From Treponema sp. UBA4377 (GTDB taxonomy: Bacteria; Spirochaetota; Spirochaetia; Treponematales; Treponemataceae), in NCBI GenBank assembly GCA_002391235.1, contig DGRX01000020.1:27864-91863 (forward strand): DNA of 64,000 nucleotides, written 5' to 3'. Each line of letters begins with the position of its first letter. The first letter of the stretch is position 1. A model generated the notes under the pieces. That model did not search any database, was not told where the DNA came from, and saw only the letters and a program-made list of their open reading frames with translations. Of this stretch, positions 59,466 through 64,000 are shown one piece after another. A program made the translations under genes and the position numbers.

Positions 59466-60302
59466 TCACTTCTTTTTTACTTCCAGCGCCTTTTTGTCTT
59501 TTGCGTTCAAGGAGGAAACCGCTTTTAAGCCGGTCGCCTTTTCGTATTCCTTTTTGGCGGTGTGGGCCACTTTTCCTCCGCGAACGGCGACGCTTTTGCT
59601 TTCCTCAAAGCCTTGCGGCTCTTCTTGCTTTGAAATTGAAGTCGCGGTTACTTCGGCAAGCATGTTCAAGACAAGTTCAATGTTCGTCATGTTGTCGCGC
59701 AGGTTTTCTTTTTTAAGGCCTTTCTTTTGCTTGTATTCTTTTACAGTGAGGCCGCTCCAGGCTTTTGTCATTTCGTTGGTCAGAATGGCGAAGTCCGCTT
59801 CTTTTTCAATTCCGCGGGCCTTCCATTCATCCGTCAATTCCTTTCGCATTTCGATGGTCTGGAGGCGTTGGTTTATCCAGCCGTCGGTGTAGCCCTTGGC
59901 GCGGTAATATTCCGCTCCGCGAGAAATCGCCTTTTCTGGGTCGACGTATTCTTCCAGCCTGTCGTTGCCTACTTGCGCCAGCCACATTTTGAAGGGTTCC
60001 GCTTTTGGGGAGGGAATCGATTGAATCAGGCGAAGGACGTTTTTTGTGGAAAGAACGTCGGTGGAGTAGTTTTTTCCGTCCGATGCAGGCAGTTTCAGTT
60101 GTCCGATTTTATCGGACAACTCACTTCCTTCTTGCAAAAGTTTCTTTTTTAAATCGTTCCAATACTTTCGCGGACGGTCTGTTTCCGACAGAACTTCCAC
60201 AATGTCCACAACCGAAAAATACCATTCCTCTTCTTCGGCGTTCCACGCGTAGCGAACCTTTTTGTTTTCAAAGAGCTTGAGTTTGTTTTTGGAATTTTCC
60301 AT
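59466..60302 (-). CDS. Bro-N domain protein (phage antirepressor/DinD-like)
   Basis: This 278-residue protein has an N-terminal Bro-N domain (KVRYAWNAEEEEWYFSVVDIVEVLSE, then YWNDLKKKL and SPKAEPFKMWLAQVG) and a C-terminal helical region (DINQR-like WINQRLQTIEMRKELTDEWKARG). Such proteins occur in prophages and, as DinD, in DNA-damage responses. No other phage gene surrounds it, so it may be a lone acquisition or phage remnant. AGGAAGG precedes the ATG closely. Confidence 0.85.
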   Translation of the reverse strand: MENSKNKLKLFENKKVRYAWNAEEEEWYFSVVDIVEVLSETDRPRKYWNDLKKKLLQEGSELSDKIGQLKLPASDGKNYSTDVLSTKNVLRLIQSIPSPKAEPFKMWLAQVGNDRLEEYVDPEKAISRGAEYYRAKGYTDGWINQRLQTIEMRKELTDEWKARGIEKEADFAILTNEMTKAWSGLTVKEYKQKKGLKKENLRDNMTNIELVLNMLAEVTATSISKQEEPQGFEESKSVAVRGGKVAHTAKKEYEKATGLKAVSSLNAKDKKALEVKKK

Positions 60303-60527
60303 ACCTTCCTCACAAGACGTTTAATTTTCAGCGCTGGTCCAACATCAGCCTGAATTGCGGTAAAGAAAATATAAGGTCAAAAATGTCGTTTTTTTAGCCG
60401 CGCGCGTTAAAAAAAATAAAGGTCATTGTTGGAGTCGGAACGGTCATCGCGCGGCAAACTTTACGCTTTTAAATATAGCGATTTTTTTGCGGAAGGGCAA
60501 GGGAGGGAAGACTGACTTGTTGAACGA

Positions 60528-60556
60528 TTGAAAACGCGCGGAGTTTGTTGTAAAAT
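60528..60556 (+). promoter_or_regulatory. Promoter of the YkvA-like gene (near-leaderless)
   Basis: TTGAAA (60528-60533), 17 bp, TAAAAT (60551-60556), 8 nt to the ATG at 60565. Confidence 0.65.
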
Positions 60557-60564
60557 ATCCTTCG

Positions 60565-60975
60565 ATGTTCGGTATAAAGAAAAACGCAAAAAAGGAATTG
60601 GAGCGGCTCAAAAAAAGCGAATGGTCGCAGGAAAGCGCGCAAAAGATTTTGCAAAGCGAAAAGCGGCTGGACAAAATCACGCTTGCGCCGGCGCTTAGGG
60701 AATGCGCGGACGACGTAAAATTGTTTTTTGCGATGCTGCGCGATTTTGTCACAAAAAAATATCCTTACTTGCCCTTGCGCGTTTGCATTGTTGTGGCCGG
60801 AGCGTTGGCCTACCTTTTGGCGCCGCTAGACTTTTTGCCGGACTTTCTTCCGGCGCTGGGCCTTGTTGACGACGCGGCCTTGATAGCGCTATGCGTCAAA
60901 TTCGCCGCGCAAGACATCGACGACTACAAGGCTTGGCTAAAAGAAAAGGACGCGGAAAGCGGAGGGTCAAAATGA
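60565..60975 (+). CDS. YkvA/DUF1232 family membrane protein
   Basis: This 136-residue protein has a charged helical N-terminus and, from about residue 72, the DUF1232 core with a hydrophobic helix: VCIVVAGALAYLLAPLDFLPDFLPALGLVDD. That PxDxxPDxxPxxGxxDD pattern defines the YkvA family. Function is unknown. It overlaps the next gene by 4 bp. Confidence 0.88.
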   Translation: MFGIKKNAKKELERLKKSEWSQESAQKILQSEKRLDKITLAPALRECADDVKLFFAMLRDFVTKKYPYLPLRVCIVVAGALAYLLAPLDFLPDFLPALGLVDDAALIALCVKFAAQDIDDYKAWLKEKDAESGGSK

Positions 60976-61670
60976 GCGAAACGAATGATGATATCCGCGC
61001 GCAAAAGGGCGGGGCCGCGTCCAGCGAAAACTTCATCCTTCCGCAAACGGAAGCGACGGTTCAAAAAATAATCGGCGGCGCGCAGGCCTTTTTTGTTTGG
61101 GCCAGGATGGGCCTTTACGCCTTGTATTTTTTGTGGGCCTTGATTCGCGTTTTTGTTTACGCGGATTTTTTTAGGCTGAACATCGTAATCGCGGCGGCGG
61201 CCTTCGCGCTCGCGCTTTTTTACTTTTTGGAAAAATTGCTTGGCGTCCGTTTTCCTAAGGCGGCGAGCGTCGCGCTAAAAATCGTTTGGCGCCTGGCCTC
61301 GCTTTGCATGGCCGTCTTTTTGTTCAAGGGCCTTTTGGATTTTGCCGCGGGCAAGGACAGCGGAACAAGCGAGCGCGTTTTTGCCTTTGAGATAATCTTT
61401 ACCGTTTTGTTCATGCTTGGCTGGACGCTCGCGATTTTGGGCGACGTCTTTAACTTGACCGTTCCCATGTGGACGGAACAAATCTTGCAAAGCTTTAAGA
61501 GCGACATCGAGCCAAGAGGCCTTGCCCGCCGTTCCATCAAAAAAGTTGAGGAAGCCAGCGGCGACGCGCTCAGAAAAGCCGGCCCCAAAATCGCCGCCGG
61601 AGTTGGAGCCTCCACCGTGGCGCTGGGCCTAGCCATGCTAAAAAGGGCGCTGCGGAGAAAGGGCGAGTAA
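60972..61670 (+). CDS. Hypothetical membrane protein
   Basis: This 232-residue protein has four hydrophobic helices between about residues 38 and 170 and a basic, Ala-rich C-terminal tail (RKAGPKIAAGVGASTVALGLAML). GGAGGG lies just before the ATG, and the ATGA overlap with the YkvA-like gene shows co-expression. No family is recognised. An upstream frame to 60891 is not used because it overlaps YkvA without a ribosome site. Confidence 0.7.
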   Translation: MSETNDDIRAQKGGAASSENFILPQTEATVQKIIGGAQAFFVWARMGLYALYFLWALIRVFVYADFFRLNIVIAAAAFALALFYFLEKLLGVRFPKAASVALKIVWRLASLCMAVFLFKGLLDFAAGKDSGTSERVFAFEIIFTVLFMLGWTLAILGDVFNLTVPMWTEQILQSFKSDIEPRGLARRSIKKVEEASGDALRKAGPKIAAGVGASTVALGLAMLKRALRRKGE

Positions 61671-61683
61671 CGTTTAAAATAAA

Positions 61684-61713
61684 AAAGACCTTTTGATTTA
61701 ACAAAAGGCCTTT
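61684..61713. terminator. Intrinsic terminator next to the tRNA relic
   Basis: Stem CCTTTTG/CAAAAGG (61689-61695 and 61702-61708) extended by AAA/TTT. On the minus strand it follows the tRNA relic just as the tRNA-Asn terminator follows the real tRNA; on the plus strand it can end the operon at 61670. Confidence 0.7.
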
Positions 61714-61717
61714 CCTT

Positions 61718-61735
61718 CGCCCCCTGCTGGGCTTG
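61718..61735 (-). repeat. tRNA-Asn 3'-end relic (att-like)
   Basis: These 18 bp are identical to 62003-62020, the T-arm and acceptor 3' half of the tRNA-Asn gene. The relic is also followed on the minus strand by a hairpin terminator of the same design, suggesting duplication of the tRNA tail with its terminator. Confidence 0.7.
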
Positions 61736-61845
61736 CCCTTTGGTCGCCGACTCCTTCGGCTTCCGACGGGCCGCTTCCGACCGCTGTCGCGCGCGTCCTT
61801 GCGCGCTTTCCCAATAAAATGCTTTTCGCATTTTATTGGCGCGGT

Positions 61846-61890
61846 CTACGGCTGGTCAAGGCACGCTGCGCTCACGGCCTTGACTCAGCC
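61846..61890. repeat. REP-like inverted repeat, copy C
   Basis: Left arm ACGGCTG-GTCAAGGC (61846-61860), right arm GCCTTGAC-T-CAGCCGT (61875-61890). The inner ACGCTGCGCT matches copy A exactly. Confidence 0.7.
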
Positions 61891-61961
61891 GTTTTCGCGG
61901 TTGCTAAAAAATTATCAACCGCGAATCTCTTTCAAGCCCATAGATGTAATGCAATTGTTTT

Positions 61962-61997
61962 AAAAACAAAAAACCTCTTGCACTAGACAAGAGGTTT
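61962..61997 (-). terminator. Terminator of tRNA-Asn
   Basis: Stem AAACCTCTTG/CAAGAGGTTT with a 7-nt loop (61971-61980 and 61988-61997), followed on the minus strand by a T-run. Confidence 0.8.
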
Positions 61998-62002
61998 CCG
62001 AC

Positions 62003-62075
62003 CGCCCCCTGCTGGGCTTGAACCAGCGACACACGGATTAACAGTCCGTTGCTCTACCAGCTGAGCTAAGGGAGC
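62003..62075 (-). tRNA. tRNA-Asn: tRNA-Asn (GTT)
   Basis: A 73-nt cloverleaf reads on the minus strand. Acceptor GCTCCCT pairs with AGGGGGC (one G-T pair), the D arm is GCTCAGCTGGTAGAGC, the anticodon loop contains ACTGTTAAT (anticodon GTT) and the T arm is GCTGGTTCAAGCCCAGC. The discriminator is G, and CCA is not encoded. A TTGACA-18-TATACT promoter lies upstream. Confidence 0.93.
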
Positions 62076-62106
62076 ATTGCAGGTTGTCCTGCGAATGTGA
62101 AAAGAA

Positions 62107-62136
62107 GTATATCAAAAAAAGCGTTTTTTTGTCAAT
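62107..62136 (-). promoter_or_regulatory. Promoter of tRNA-Asn
   Basis: On the minus strand: TTGACA (62131-62136), 18 bp, TATACT (62107-62112), about 32 nt before the mature tRNA end. Confidence 0.65.
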
Positions 62137-62162
62137 AGCCGCGCGAGATTTTTTTTTGGAGG

Positions 62163-62191
62163 TTGAATTTTTATCGATTTTGCGCTAGGGT
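62163..62191 (+). promoter_or_regulatory. Promoter of dnaX (leaderless type)
   Basis: TTGAAT (62163-62168), 17 bp, TAGGGT (62186-62191), 6 nt, ATG at 62198. A weak AGGGTG near the ATG could act as a ribosome site only if transcription starts further upstream. Confidence 0.55.
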
Positions 62192-62197
62192 GTTGTC

Positions 62198-63843
<1,646 letters not shown>

Positions 63844-63847
<4 letters not shown>

Positions 63848-64000
63848 ATCCATTTGAATTGTTGAAAGACATCGACGCGATGAAAAAGCAATTGGGAAAC
63901 GTTCAGAACGACTTGGCTGGAATCAGCGCGACTGGCTCTTCCGGCGGAAACATCGTCAACGTCACCCTTAACGGAAAGTTTGAAATCACCAACTTGCGCC
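63844..64000 (+). CDS. YbaB/EbfC family nucleoid-associated protein (partial)
   Basis: The gene begins at the ATG overlapping the dnaX stop and is cut by the window end after 52 codons. The start MNPFELLKDIDAMKKQLG and the following GGNIVNVTLNGKFEITN fit the YbaB/EbfC family, small dimeric DNA-binding proteins. EbfC is a known DNA-binding protein in Borrelia. Position after dnaX (usually before recR) supports the call. Confidence 0.85.

Larger units (their letters stand above)
61671..62002. other. Gene-free stretch between a membrane gene and tRNA-Asn
   Basis: This 332-bp gap holds an intrinsic terminator with tRNA-derived tail (61684-61735), GC-rich repeat sequence (about 61738-61808), a 12-bp hairpin CCAATAAAATGC/GCATTTTATTGG (61809-61820 and 61826-61837), REP-like copy C and the tRNA terminator. 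No protein gene is visible. Confidence 0.7.

Noticed and set aside
59466..60302. Prophage region around the Bro-N gene
   Set aside because: No integrase, structural or lysis gene is nearby; neighbours are housekeeping genes.
61718..61735. Second tRNA gene
   Set aside because: Only 18 bp of the 3' half is present; no anticodon or D arm can be formed.

Overview
This window looks like chromosomal DNA of a host- or gut-associated spirochaete, most likely a treponeme. This is inferred from the combination of BspA-type leucine-rich lipoproteins with InlB-type repeats, long spirochaete-like TPR proteins, divergent enzymes and cello-oligosaccharide genes; no 16S gene is present to prove it. Most genes are moderately GC-rich (many GCC, GGC and AAG codons). 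Two stretches are visibly more AT-rich: about 4440-10990, and parts of 27000-32400. They look like accessory DNA.

Layout. 1-3550: ABC-2 export operon facing a divergent LysR regulator. 3580-4440: short-chain dehydrogenase. 4441-10990: accessory island with a Cro/C1 regulator, a membrane protein carrying three zinc-ribbon-like units, an 802-residue helical membrane-associated protein, a small exported protein with the same zinc unit, and an AbiEi/AbiEii toxin-antitoxin pair. 11018-14726: purE-purF-purM-purN. 14720-24490: lipoproteins, an AEC carrier, uvrC, a LamG/FN3 protein, a large TPR protein and an OhrR-like regulator. 24483-26180: aroA and a second Cro/C1 regulator. 26257-32990: two very large surface lipoproteins and two small hypotheticals. 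33009-36700: Phd/ParE-type toxin-antitoxin, pth and a third LRR protein. 36743-40000: truncated ANL enzyme and a GH94 phosphorylase, followed by a LysM/M23 peptidase and a deacetylase-like protein. 43640-49870: aroC, a lipase-like protein, small membrane proteins, dapA and asd. 50035-51456: GH1 beta-glucosidase. 51728-55130: three tandem exported paralogues and a HAD phosphatase. 55091-59410: sigma factor, isochorismatase-like hydrolase, PcrA/UvrD helicase. 59466-61670: Bro-N protein and small membrane proteins. 62003-64000: tRNA-Asn, dnaX and the start of a YbaB-family gene.

How genes work together. GH94 plus GH1 suggests use of cello-oligosaccharides. dapA-asd serves the lysine/diaminopimelate pathway, aroA and aroC the shikimate pathway, and purEFMN purine synthesis. 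The dnaX-ybaB order is a classic replication/repair pair.

The most interesting signals are regulatory. (1) The sigma-70-family gene is preceded by a near-perfect sigma-54 (-24/-12) promoter. Two matching palindromes lie about 170 and 210 bp upstream and look like enhancer sites, recalling the RpoN-RpoS cascade of Borrelia. (2) At least ten genes have a -10 hexamer ending exactly 6 nt before the start codon and no Shine-Dalgarno sequence, so leaderless mRNAs seem common. (3) A dispersed inverted-repeat family lies beyond gene 3' ends, and a partial tRNA-Asn duplicate marks an att-like scar. (4) The zinc-ribbon island is a candidate undescribed system. All statements come from reading the sequence; no database search was run.
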